Shown here in pieces: positions 42,606-51,550 of a stretch of DNA of 64,000 nt. Each line of letters opens with the position of its first letter. The stretch's first letter is position 1. The position numbers and the translations under genes are program-made. This DNA is from DYKG01 sp964596185 (lineage in GTDB: Bacteria; Muiribacteriota; Ozemobacteria; Ozemobacterales; Ozemobacteraceae): contig CAZQUE010000017.1 of the NCBI GenBank assembly GCA_964596185.1, forward strand, positions 7,721 through 71,720. Direction: 5' to 3'. Below the pieces are notes generated by a model, which saw only the letters and a list, made by a program, of their open reading frames with translations, was not told the origin of the DNA and did not search any database.

Positions 42606-44789
42606 TTGCATATTCTTGAGCTGAGCCTGCCCCTTAAGAATCCGGTGTTGATTTTTTCACTGATTCTTTATATCACGCTGTTCGCTCCAATATTGCTCGA
42701 CCGTTTGAAGGTCCCACATCTGATCGGAATGATCCTGGCGGGGGCCATTGTCGGGCCACACGGTTTCAATCTGATGACACGTGATAGCAGTATAATATTG
42801 TTTGGTACAGTAGGATTGCTATATATAATGTTTCTGGCCGGTCTGGAGATAGACCTTGCTGATTTTCGCAAAAACAGCGGCAAAAGCATGGTTTTTGGAT
42901 TGTTCACTTTCTCGATTCCGATGGCCATGGGAACGCTGGCCGGAATCTACTTACTCGGCTTTTCAACGGTAACCTCAGTTTTGCTTGCGAGTATGTTTGC
43001 ATCGCATACTTTGATTGCCTATCCAATAGTTTCTCGTTTCGGAGTTACCCGCAATCGGGCAGCGAATATCGCTGTCGGCGGCACGACGATCACCGACACT
43101 CTGGCACTTATCGTTCTTGCAGCCGTGGTTGGCATGGTTACAGGAAAAGTTGAAGACGGCTTCTGGTTAAAGATGGGCGCTTCTTTGCTGCTGTTCGGCG
43201 GTACAATTGTTCTCGTTTTTCCGGCTGTCGGCCGCTTTTTCTTTAAGAGATACGACAACAGCATCGTTCAGTACAATTTTGTTCTTGCCATGGTCTTTCT
43301 TGGGGCATTCATGGCTGAAGCTGCCGGATTTGAGCCGATTATCGGTGCGTTCCTCGCTGGCCTGGCACTTAATCGCCTGGTGCCGCGAACATCGCCGCTG
43401 ATGAATCGAATTGAATTCGTTGGCAATGCTCTGTTTATTCCTTTTTTTCTGATCGGGGTAGGCATGCTGATCGATTATCGAGCTTTTTTCAAAGATGGCG
43501 AAACTCTTCTGGTGGCATTTACGATGACGGTTATCGCTCTGGTTTCAAAATATCTCGCAGCATTGGTTACCCAGAAAGTTTATGGCTTTTCCCGGGATGA
43601 GCGGCGGCTGATTTTCGGATTGAGCAGCGCCCAGGCTGCAGCAACTCTTGCCGCAGTGCTGGTCGGTTACAATATTGTGCTCGAAACCGGCGCAGATGGA
43701 CAACAGGTGAGGCTTTTAAGCGAAAGCGTCTTAAACGGAACCATTCTTATGATTCTGGTAACCTGCACCGTTGCCTCTTTTTCAACGCAGCAAAGCGCTG
43801 AAGCGATTGCGCTCAAAGAGAGCACCGAAAGCCAAAGCGGTGGTGTGGTCTCCGAAGAGCGAATTCTCATTCCGGTTGGTTACCATGACACGGTTGAAGA
43901 ACTGGTGCATCTCAGCCTGACGGTCAAATCGAAGCAGAATACTGAGGGTTTGTATGCTTTAACCGTGATCGACCACCCAGGTTTCAATGAAAAGGCCGAG
44001 AAAAAGGCGCATAAAATGCTCGACCATGCTCAGCATGTGGCGGCCTCTGCTGAAGTAGATTTGAAGAAATTGATCCGCTACGATTTGAATCTAATCAATG
44101 GCATAAGCGGTATCGTTAAACAGCATAAAATTACCGATATCATTCTCGGGTTACATCATCAAAAGGGGATAAGCGACACCTTTCTCGGAAATCTTACCGA
44201 GGGAATTCTTTGCCAGTGTAACGCTACCACCATGATTTACAAGTCGACCCAGCCTCTGTCGACGATAAAAAGAAATATTGTCATCGTTCCCGAACACGCA
44301 GAACGTGAAGTCGGCTTTCCTTTCTGGATGACAAAAATCTGGAACATTGGCCGGAATACCGGTTCGAAACTGGTCTTTTTTGCCAGCGAACGAACCAGTG
44401 AATACTTACGAGAGCTCTATCAGCGTTATCCAATCGATGCCGAATTCAATGTTTTTAATGACTGGGACGACTTTCTCGTGCTATCACGTGAAATAAAGGC
44501 CAACGACAACCTTCTTATCGTTATGAGCCGCAAAAATCGCCTTTCTTACAACCGGGTCATGGAAAAGATTCCTCGCTATTTAAACAAATATTTTAAGGGA
44601 AACAATTTTATTCTCGTTTATCCAATGCAGCTTGGGGTCGATTCCGGTGAAGAATTCGATTTGTGGAACCCATCATTTCTTGAACCGCTTATGGATAACT
44701 TTGCTCGCCTCGATGATCTTGGCCGCACCATCGTCAAGATTTTCCGCCACATCGACCGAAAAGAAAAATCTAAAGATTCAGAAAAATAA
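42606..44789 (+). CDS. CPA2-family cation:proton antiporter with USP-like C-terminus
   Basis: About 727 residues. Residues 10-390 form a Na+/H+ exchanger domain with about 12 TM helices (LIGMILAGAIVGPHGFNL; FLAGLEIDLADFRK; ASHTLIAYPIVSRFGV; LGAFMAEAAGFEPIIGAFLAGLALN). The C-terminal 310 residues look like two universal-stress-type domains, a soluble regulatory part found in bacterial CPA2 antiporters. It exchanges Na+ or K+ for H+ at the inner membrane. The start is uncertain: TTG 42606 has GGAG eight bases upstream; the frame also offers GTG at 42597, which overlaps that SD. Confidence 0.9.
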   Translation: MHILELSLPLKNPVLIFSLILYITLFAPILLDRLKVPHLIGMILAGAIVGPHGFNLMTRDSSIILFGTVGLLYIMFLAGLEIDLADFRKNSGKSMVFGLFTFSIPMAMGTLAGIYLLGFSTVTSVLLASMFASHTLIAYPIVSRFGVTRNRAANIAVGGTTITDTLALIVLAAVVGMVTGKVEDGFWLKMGASLLLFGGTIVLVFPAVGRFFFKRYDNSIVQYNFVLAMVFLGAFMAEAAGFEPIIGAFLAGLALNRLVPRTSPLMNRIEFVGNALFIPFFLIGVGMLIDYRAFFKDGETLLVAFTMTVIALVSKYLAALVTQKVYGFSRDERRLIFGLSSAQAAATLAAVLVGYNIVLETGADGQQVRLLSESVLNGTILMILVTCTVASFSTQQSAEAIALKESTESQSGGVVSEERILIPVGYHDTVEELVHLSLTVKSKQNTEGLYALTVIDHPGFNEKAEKKAHKMLDHAQHVAASAEVDLKKLIRYDLNLINGISGIVKQHKITDIILGLHHQKGISDTFLGNLTEGILCQCNATTMIYKSTQPLSTIKRNIVIVPEHAEREVGFPFWMTKIWNIGRNTGSKLVFFASERTSEYLRELYQRYPIDAEFNVFNDWDDFLVLSREIKANDNLLIVMSRKNRLSYNRVMEKIPRYLNKYFKGNNFILVYPMQLGVDSGEEFDLWNPSFLEPLMDNFARLDDLGRTIVKIFRHIDRKEKSKDSEK

Positions 44790-44823
44790 AAGCCCCGCCT
44801 CAGCAGTGCTGAAACGGGGCTTT
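44789..44823. terminator. Bidirectional terminator between antiporter and lipoprotein genes
   Basis: Stem AGCCCCG / CGGGGCT with an inner TCAGCA / TGCTGA hairpin, A run on the left and TTT on the right. It serves the antiporter gene and the convergent lipoprotein gene. Confidence 0.75.
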
Positions 44824-44840
44824 GCTTCTAAAATGACTCG

Positions 44841-46070
44841 TCAGATGCCGATCTCTGATGATTTGTATGGAATGCCTTTGTAGATTTTCCAGGTTGCGCC
44901 GTATTTCTTCCAGATAACTTTCTGATCGTTCAGCGGAATGCTGGCTGCAGAAACGGCACCGGTAGCTCCGGGTTTTCTGGTGACGTCGATGAACATGTCG
45001 GTGACTACTTCGATAGTCGTGGCGTTTACAACGACATAGCTGCCTGGAGTAAAAGAATACGAGTTTACCGTATAGCGCTCGAGACGGCTTTCGGTCGAAT
45101 CGAGAAGTTCCTGCTTTTTATTTGCAGCTCCTGAAGTGTCGACGAAGTCGTCGGCAATATGCACGCCAAAAAGGGCTATGCGATCGGCCGCGCTTTTGTT
45201 GTTGTCTTGAAGGGCGGTCTGCATTGATTTGTAGGCATTGAAAAGTTCGGGGTATGCAGTTGCGAGATCGTTGCTGACAATGCCGGTTGCGTCTCCGGCG
45301 GCCAGATCGACCTGAAGAATGAGATTCTCAGCGCCATCGAACGAAATCGCAACATCTTTGCTGCCATTATAGGTGATCGAAAAATTGTAGGTCTGATCGT
45401 CGATTACCATGGTGCCGGTTTCGCTACTGCCATTGGTCGGATAGGGGAAGCTGGCAGTATCAACGGTTACTTTCCCGGTGCTGGTCCACTGAATTGAATG
45501 GTAAGCATTGATCATCCCGGATGCACTGAGCTTAACCGTTTCGACCGAAGAAGAATTCTTGTCGTTCATTCCTGAAAGAATAAGCTTGCCGTTGTAGGTC
45601 ATGCTGTAACTGTCGCCGCCATCGACGAACTTGCATTTGAGATCGTTGTTTTCTATTTCAACGGCAACAACGAGGCTCTTGTTGTCGGTTGGGTTGCCTG
45701 AAGCATCGAGATACCTGATTTTCTGGGAGCCGGAGGTGTATGTGTAGTTAACACCGGCAACGCTGATAATATCTTCTGGCCCATAGGAAACGGTTTTCTG
45801 ACCGACACCGGTCGTGGTTTCCGTTAAAGCCCTGATACTCAGGCTCAGCCTCTGGCTGGCATTGACTTCAGTGTATCTACTGCTGAGCATGCGGTATTTG
45901 TCTGAAAAGTCTCTGGCGATAAGATCTCTGACCGAAGCAGACTTGGAAATAGTCGTGCCAACCGGTTGGTTGTTGACCGGGTCGGTTGCGCCCCCGCCAC
46001 CTCCGCCGCCGCAGCCGATAAGGGCCAGAGAAAGTGTGAGTATGCTTAGAATAATGATTAGCTTTTTCAT
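44841..46070 (-). CDS. Lipoprotein with shared C-terminal module
   Basis: 409 residues. A lipoprotein signal (LALIGC, Cys at about 20) is followed by a run of seven Gly, then a beta-rich domain of Ser/Thr/Asn-rich strands (about 60-270). The last about 115 residues (from RIALFGVHIADDF to the end) match the C-terminus of the neighbouring lipoprotein: KKQEL..., EVVTDMFI, and KVIWKKYGATWKIYKGIPY. The WKIYKG end recalls NTF2-like or Calx-like folds but no family is assigned. Function unknown. The gene is 14 bases downstream of its paralogue. Confidence 0.72.
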   Translation of the reverse strand: MKKLIIILSILTLSLALIGCGGGGGGGATDPVNNQPVGTTISKSASVRDLIARDFSDKYRMLSSRYTEVNASQRLSLSIRALTETTTGVGQKTVSYGPEDIISVAGVNYTYTSGSQKIRYLDASGNPTDNKSLVVAVEIENNDLKCKFVDGGDSYSMTYNGKLILSGMNDKNSSSVETVKLSASGMINAYHSIQWTSTGKVTVDTASFPYPTNGSSETGTMVIDDQTYNFSITYNGSKDVAISFDGAENLILQVDLAAGDATGIVSNDLATAYPELFNAYKSMQTALQDNNKSAADRIALFGVHIADDFVDTSGAANKKQELLDSTESRLERYTVNSYSFTPGSYVVVNATTIEVVTDMFIDVTRKPGATGAVSAASIPLNDQKVIWKKYGATWKIYKGIPYKSSEIGI

Positions 46071-46083
46071 TTAAAACCTCTAT

Positions 46084-47694
46084 TTAAAAAGATGAGTCGA
46101 GCTCGCTGGCCGTATAGGGGAGGCCCTGATAAATTTTCCAGCTGCCGTTGTAGTTTTTCCAAACTATTTTGGGATTCAGGGTGTTAGTGCTTAAAGTCGC
46201 GGGATAAGTCGATTTTGTCTGCACTTTGATGAACATTTCGGTTGTGGCTTCGATGGTTGAGGAGTCGAGTGCTTTGATGCCCAAAAGATTGAATTTGTAT
46301 TCGACAACGTTATATTTCTCGAAACGTTCCAGGGTCACCGATTCAAGATCGCTTTTCTTGTCGGCGGTTCCGGCAATGTTTTTGAAATCCTCGGCAATGT
46401 AAGTCATGAATTTGCTGACCCGCTGAGTTTCTGTCATGCTGTTGTCCTCGAGAACCGCCCGTAACTCCGGATAATAGGCGGTGACAATTTGCAGGCCCTC
46501 AGTGACGGATCCGGGCACGAGAATTCGGGCACCGGAACTGAGATTGAGGCGATATTCGACCCGGTTGCCGCCCGCGTCTTTGAGAATGATAAAAGCAATT
46601 GTTTCATAATCGGTAATAACCGCTTCCAGGCTGTAGCCGCTAAGATCGGTGCCAAGCTCGGTGAAGTAGTTCGACCATTGCAGGCCTGAATCAGACGGGC
46701 CGCTGCCCTGGTTGGAATACGTAGACGCATCACCGGTTGCATTCCAGCGGAAAATTACCGGTGCGCTCTTGGCATCATTGAAGCCCGCTACGAGCAAAGA
46801 ACCGTCTTTCAGCAAAATGAAATGACTCAGCTTGCCGTAGTTGCGGCAATAGGCGGCTCGACTGCCGTCGGCAGTATTTATTCTGGTAATGCAGGTATCT
46901 TTGTCTGTGGGGTGCTCCCAATGAATCAGGCCGTAGCCTCCCAGTCCCTGGCGGGCAATTCCTTTTACAGTTGCAGATTCTGGCGTGGAGCTCCAGAGAA
47001 TACCGCCGGCAAGTATTTCTGCTGCAGTTTTGCTAAGCTCACCAATTTTCAAAGTTGAAGCATTGGCTGGATCTTTTTCGAATTTTACCAGGCCAGTTGG
47101 TGCCAGTTGAACGATTGCTGCGTTAAGAAGATCTGAAAATTCGTTTTGGCCGCTGATTGCCGAGATTGTGGCGGTGAGAGTATCGTTGGCTGCAGCCATA
47201 AGGCTGGGATTGTTGAAAAATTCGAGGGCGACACGGGCTACCAGATCAGTTTTGCTGCCTGAACCGACCCAATCAGGGCTCAGGGTTCTGGTTTCTCCAT
47301 CTGCCAGGTCGGTTGCGCCGTGAAAAAGGCGTGCGCCGCTGATCGATGCATTGTTGATGACAACCTGAACGACAACCGGTTTGGCGGGCAAGCCGGAAAA
47401 GGAGGCCGCGGCAGATTTGGCGGTGGTGTCGATGTCAATTTCCTTTACCAGTCTGTGATATGGCGTGGTTGAGTTGCCTGGATTGGCAATGAGAATCGTC
47501 ACTTTGATAGTGTAAATTGTGCTGGCCGCCCTGATACTGGCCAAGGTTTCCGGGGCAAGAACAACATTTAGTCCGGCCGAGCCTGTGGGGGCAGAGGGAC
47601 TTGCGATATCGCTTCCGGTGGGGTTGGTAGCACATCCTGAATAGATAAGCGCTGAGAAAATCAATAATGCGATGAACAATCGCTGCAGCTTCAT
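46084..47694 (-). CDS. Lipoprotein, paralogue of the downstream gene
   Basis: 536 residues. The lipobox is YSGC near residue 22. The N-terminal domain (about 35-190) has features of a carboxypeptidase-like or DUF4382-type beta-sandwich (VLAPETLASIRAAS, AASFSGLPAKPVVVQV). The central part contains isolated WSST/TGDASTYS strands resembling a propeller-like sensor. The C-terminal about 110 residues (KFMTYIAEDFKNIAGTADKK to IYQGLPYTASEL) pair with the next lipoprotein. ATG 47694 follows GGAGCG; the longer frame starts at 47724. It is probably co-transcribed with its paralogue and located at the envelope. Confidence 0.72.
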   Translation of the reverse strand: MKLQRLFIALLIFSALIYSGCATNPTGSDIASPSAPTGSAGLNVVLAPETLASIRAASTIYTIKVTILIANPGNSTTPYHRLVKEIDIDTTAKSAAASFSGLPAKPVVVQVVINNASISGARLFHGATDLADGETRTLSPDWVGSGSKTDLVARVALEFFNNPSLMAAANDTLTATISAISGQNEFSDLLNAAIVQLAPTGLVKFEKDPANASTLKIGELSKTAAEILAGGILWSSTPESATVKGIARQGLGGYGLIHWEHPTDKDTCITRINTADGSRAAYCRNYGKLSHFILLKDGSLLVAGFNDAKSAPVIFRWNATGDASTYSNQGSGPSDSGLQWSNYFTELGTDLSGYSLEAVITDYETIAFIILKDAGGNRVEYRLNLSSGARILVPGSVTEGLQIVTAYYPELRAVLEDNSMTETQRVSKFMTYIAEDFKNIAGTADKKSDLESVTLERFEKYNVVEYKFNLLGIKALDSSTIEATTEMFIKVQTKSTYPATLSTNTLNPKIVWKNYNGSWKIYQGLPYTASELDSSF

Positions 47695-47896
47695 TTTGTA
47701 CGCTCCGATCAATAAAATCAGCATGAATTATACCACAGTTCGCGAATTTGCCAAAACAGACTACTGCAAAATTTTGGCAGCGCAATTGTCAGATTTGCGT
47801 GGTGTGATCAGTCTTGTTCTGAGATGAGGGTCTTGCTATTTAATTGTGATGCTTTAACGTGTTAAGATGATTTTTAATCAAAATCTGGAGAAAATC

Positions 47897-49900
47897 ATGA
47901 ATTTAGTCGCAGGTTGTGTCGTGGAATTTTCTGCAAAGGGCAGTCAGCCGGGTTTTGCTGCGGTTTTAAGTAGCGCTGGCGGCAATGTCAGGCTATTACT
48001 GCCTAATGGTAAAGAAACGACGGTTCATGAGAAAAAGATTCTGCATGCAACAAGCCGGCCGGTTCTAAGTGTCGCTGATCGCGAGGCATGCCGAACGGCG
48101 ATTCATGAAATCGATCAACGACGTCGTGATTTGGTGCAAACGATAGATCTGGCCGAGGTTCATGAGCTGCTGGCTGAGGAAAGCAAAGGCTTCAGTCTTG
48201 AGGATATTGCCGGATATCTTTTTGCACCTGAAGATGAAGATTCAGCCGCAGCACTTTTGCGGGCTTTGTCTGAAGACAAGCTTTATTTCCGTCAGAAGAG
48301 CGATTTGTATACGCCAATGAGCGCTGATGAGATAAGACAAATCAGGCTGCAGCTTGAAAAGAAGCAGGCCCAGGAAGAAGAAGAAAACCAGATTGTCGAA
48401 GCGCTGAATCTGTTAAGCAAAAAGCAGCTTTTTCCCGAGGAACTCAGGCAAAAGCTTCATGATCTGAAAATGTTCGTTGCCTGCGGTGAAGAAGCGCAAA
48501 TTAACAAGCGGTTAATGTCGGCGTTAAGTCGAAGCGCCCTTCTTAATCAGCGTAAACTTATGAGTGCTCTGGTAAACGCCGGCGTCATGAGTCCGGACGA
48601 AAATCTTCTGCTGATAAAATATCGTGTGCCAACCGATTTTTCTGATGAATTGCAGAGCCTGGCAAAAAATCTTGCCGAAAATAATGATTTGGCCGCGAAA
48701 GCTTCCAGAAGAGAAGATTTTCGGCACCTCATTACCTGGGCGATCGATACGCCGGGTTCGAAAGACCGGGATGACGCATTTTCCTTTGAGGTTGCCGACG
48801 ATGGTCAGGTTCTTCTCTATGTTCATGTTGCCGACCCTGCTGAATTCATTCTTCCTGGATCCGAGCTCGATCACGAGGCTGCCTGTCGCGGAAGCTCCAT
48901 CTACATGCCAGACAGTCGCATCCATATGCTGCCGCAACAAATCTCTGAAGAATTTTTGAGCCTTGATCAAGGGCGCGACCGTTTCGCGCTGACTTTTATT
49001 TTGAGCTTCGATGCTGAATTGAATTTGACCGGCCTCGAGATAAAAGAGTCGTTGATAAGTCTCGATCAGGCAACTGAATACGATCAGGCCGATGCAATGC
49101 TGGGCTCAAACCCCTGGCTCGATCAGGCGCACGCATTTGCCGAAAAGCTTAAAAAGAGACGGGCTGCGAATGGGGCGGTGATGTTTCCCCGTCAACCTGA
49201 GCTTGAAATTAAAGTTGTCGATGGTGAGATTCTCGTTTCACAGCGAAGTCGCGAAGATCTTACCGCGGGCATGATCGCAGAATTCATGATTTGGGCCAAT
49301 CATGCTGCCGCAGAATGGTGCCGTCGAAACTCCGTGCCATGTCTGTATCGCATTCAGGAAATGGATGAAGTAACTTTGGAGTTTGGCGAAAGCTTTGATC
49401 CGGTGGCCTTTTTTGCTGCACTGAAATCGTTTAGAAAAACGGTCGTCAGTGCCAATGCTGGCCGGCATTCATCGCTGGGACTTGATTCTTACACCCAGAT
49501 TACTTCTCCGCTACGGCGTTATGCAGACCTTTTGTTGCACCGACAGATCAAAGCCACACTTAAGGGAGAAGCGTTGCCATACAGCCAGGCAGAATTAAAT
49601 CAGACGATGTTGATTGCCGACGAGGCCATCAGTCGAGCTGATGAAATAATGCGCGACCGGGAGCGATATTTTCTCTATAAGCATTTGAAAATGCGGCAGA
49701 AGAACGAGGCGTTGATTTTTGACGGGGTGGTCGTAGACCAGAGTATGAACGACGTCACTTTCTACTGTGACTATATCTGTGCGTTCAGACACTGTCGTAA
49801 GCCGGCTTTCGAGGTGGCCGTCGGCCAGAAAGTTAAGGTAAAGGTCAATCAGATTGACCTTTTCGATGGAATCATTCGCTTCGACCTGGTCGAGGCATAA
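47897..49900 (+). CDS. RNB-domain exoribonuclease (RNase II/R family)
   Basis: 667 residues. The RNB catalytic domain spans about 275-580: DTPGSKDRDDAFSFE with the Asp residues that bind Mg2+, HVADPAEFI, SSIYMPDSRIHMLP and TSPLRRYADLLLHRQI. The N-terminal 120 residues carry a small beta domain and a winged-helix-like segment; the C-terminal S1-like region is short (VAVGQKVKVKVNQID). It is a 3'-to-5' processive exoribonuclease involved in RNA turnover. ATG 47897 follows CTGGAGAAA; the frame extends to 47867. The N-terminal half is less conserved than E. coli RNase II, so the exact subtype is open. Confidence 0.9.
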   Translation: MNLVAGCVVEFSAKGSQPGFAAVLSSAGGNVRLLLPNGKETTVHEKKILHATSRPVLSVADREACRTAIHEIDQRRRDLVQTIDLAEVHELLAEESKGFSLEDIAGYLFAPEDEDSAAALLRALSEDKLYFRQKSDLYTPMSADEIRQIRLQLEKKQAQEEEENQIVEALNLLSKKQLFPEELRQKLHDLKMFVACGEEAQINKRLMSALSRSALLNQRKLMSALVNAGVMSPDENLLLIKYRVPTDFSDELQSLAKNLAENNDLAAKASRREDFRHLITWAIDTPGSKDRDDAFSFEVADDGQVLLYVHVADPAEFILPGSELDHEAACRGSSIYMPDSRIHMLPQQISEEFLSLDQGRDRFALTFILSFDAELNLTGLEIKESLISLDQATEYDQADAMLGSNPWLDQAHAFAEKLKKRRAANGAVMFPRQPELEIKVVDGEILVSQRSREDLTAGMIAEFMIWANHAAAEWCRRNSVPCLYRIQEMDEVTLEFGESFDPVAFFAALKSFRKTVVSANAGRHSSLGLDSYTQITSPLRRYADLLLHRQIKATLKGEALPYSQAELNQTMLIADEAISRADEIMRDRERYFLYKHLKMRQKNEALIFDGVVVDQSMNDVTFYCDYICAFRHCRKPAFEVAVGQKVKVKVNQIDLFDGIIRFDLVEA

Positions 49901-49920
49901 GTCGCCAATTTTCCTGCTCG

Positions 49921-49959
49921 AAAAAAAACGGGGGCTGTCTGTTGAGAGACAGCCCCCGT
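49921..49959 (-). terminator. Strong terminator of the LysM/beta-barrel gene
   Basis: Perfect 13-bp stem ACGGGGGCTGTCT / AGACAGCCCCCGT (49928-49940 and 49947-49959), 6-nt loop. The T run follows on the minus strand only (A run at 49921-49928), so it terminates the minus-strand gene. Confidence 0.85.
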
Positions 49960-49975
49960 CCATGTGCTAAGTGCT

Positions 49976-51295
49976 TTAGTAATGATACTGTAGCATGCCC
50001 TGCAGGCGATAGTCATAACCGAAGAACATGTCATTGCTCAGCGCGATTGGCGCGGCAACTGTGAGTGACATTCCTTCTTTTACGTGATAACGCATACCCA
50101 GGGTGAGGTCGGTGCTGCGCCCACTGTTAATGCGATTGTAAAAGTTTACTTCGCCCATGAATGTGAATGATTCGTTCGGGTCATATTCAAAGCCGGCATT
50201 CACAAAGATGCCCTCGTGGTTGGTATTGCCGTCTCCGGCCTGGTAGCCACCGTTTACGTGAAAATTTCCGCCTTCTTTTTTCTTGCTCGAAATCCCGGCA
50301 AAAACTTCCCAGGCATTGTCATTTTCGGTATTGCCGATTTCAATGTCGCTGGTCGGAAAAATTGCGCCGAGGCCAAGGCATGAAGCCATGTCATCATTCT
50401 GCGAGGTAAACTTGAGACGCAGAGCGGCATCGCCCATTCCCGAATCTGTTCCGTCACGAAAATTATAGGTTATTGGCGCAAAAACGTCGTAAGATTCAAA
50501 GGGTAATTTGAATGCAACTTCAAAATTTTCGCCGGCATAGGTCATCAGCATGGGAAATTCCCAATAATCGGCATCTTCTCCATTCTTTAGCCGGTCGCCT
50601 TCGCGCCGGGTGATTTTGTTCCAGATCACGCCGAACGCTGTTGAAAAAAGATTTTCACCGAGCGGGTATGCGGCAAAAGTGTTGACCAGACCTGTCAGAC
50701 CGTTAAAGGTTACATGATGGTCGCTGCCTTTTCGTGCTCTTGGCTTTTCGCCCGGAAGTATGATTTGAGGAAGTCCTGCGTCTGAATACAACACGGCATC
50801 GTCGTTTGAAGTCACAGGTGGAAGAGGCAGAGCAGCGACTGGCGTTGAAGTCGGCGCCGGCGCTGTCTGAACGGTTGCCGGGGCAGCAATGTAGCGAGTG
50901 CGCTGGCGGTAAACCACCCCCTGCCCAGGATCAGTTTCAGTTGTCGGAATTTCCAGCATTTGCCCTATTTTGATTTTGCCTGGGTCAGAGATACCGTTAG
51001 CCTGGGCAATTTTTTTCCAGTGCTTGCTCGAGCCGAAGAATTTTTTCGAGATCGAGCCAAGTGTGTCACCCTTTCTGATGACATAGGTTTGGTAACCACC
51101 CGGCAAACTGTCTTGCTCAACCCAACTGCTGTCGGCCGAAGTGTCGCTGTGGTAAAGATGGCTTTCCTGGTATGGCGGTGCCATTGAATAGCCTTCCGGA
51201 GGCGCTACCTCGTAGTAAGACTGGGCCATGGCTGCGCTTGACATTGCCAGAGCCAGGAGGCAAGTCAGAAGATATGAATGATGCCGTATATTCAT
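49976..51295 (-). CDS. LysM protein with C-terminal beta-barrel-like domain
   Basis: 439 residues. A signal peptide (about 1-24, ending AMAQ) is followed by one LysM domain (about 68-117: YVIRKGDTLGSISKKFFG ... KIKIGQMLEIP), a Pro/Ala/Thr-rich linker (about 120-165), and a C-terminal half with alternating aromatic/polar beta strands ending in YHY, as in outer-membrane beta-barrels with a C-terminal aromatic. It probably anchors to peptidoglycan by LysM while the barrel sits in the outer membrane. The closest functional class, a porin-like stapling protein, is inferred. A small hairpin abuts the start codon. Confidence 0.8.
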   Translation of the reverse strand: MNIRHHSYLLTCLLALAMSSAAMAQSYYEVAPPEGYSMAPPYQESHLYHSDTSADSSWVEQDSLPGGYQTYVIRKGDTLGSISKKFFGSSKHWKKIAQANGISDPGKIKIGQMLEIPTTETDPGQGVVYRQRTRYIAAPATVQTAPAPTSTPVAALPLPPVTSNDDAVLYSDAGLPQIILPGEKPRARKGSDHHVTFNGLTGLVNTFAAYPLGENLFSTAFGVIWNKITRREGDRLKNGEDADYWEFPMLMTYAGENFEVAFKLPFESYDVFAPITYNFRDGTDSGMGDAALRLKFTSQNDDMASCLGLGAIFPTSDIEIGNTENDNAWEVFAGISSKKKEGGNFHVNGGYQAGDGNTNHEGIFVNAGFEYDPNESFTFMGEVNFYNRINSGRSTDLTLGMRYHVKEGMSLTVAAPIALSNDMFFGYDYRLQGMLQYHY

Positions 51296-51309
51296 GGAAC
51301 TTCTGTTCC
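51296..51309 (-). promoter_or_regulatory. RBS-adjacent hairpin of the LysM/beta-barrel gene
   Basis: mRNA hairpin GGAAC-AGAA-GUUCC ends exactly at the ATG and includes part of the AAAGGA ribosome-binding site. It could modulate translation. Confidence 0.3.
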
Positions 51310-51480
51310 TTTCACTTAATCAGGGGTTAACCCCGGTTTGATTCAGGAAATAATAGTTTCCCGAAATCTTTTATCGGAAGACTTCACCTGAAACTTTATC
51401 TTTTTGCGGAAAAATAAACCTGAAAACATTTTGTACAACTCATTGGGATTTTCTCAATTCTCGAAATTAGCCGGCAAAGT

Positions 51481-51508
51481 TTGACATGAAGTTTTGCCCT
51501 GTGCTAAT
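51481..51508 (+). promoter_or_regulatory. Promoter of the PhoH-family gene
   Basis: Consensus -35 TTGACA (51481-51486), 16-base spacer, -10-like GCTAAT (51503-51508), about 42 bases before the ATG at 51551. Confidence 0.4.
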
Positions 51509-51550
51509 TTCATCAGGTTATAGTCAATTTCTTAGATAGGACGCCGCTTA

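Noticed and set aside
45814..46074. Plus-strand frame with a poly-proline stretch
   Set aside because: It is the antisense reading of the glycine run in the lipoprotein gene.
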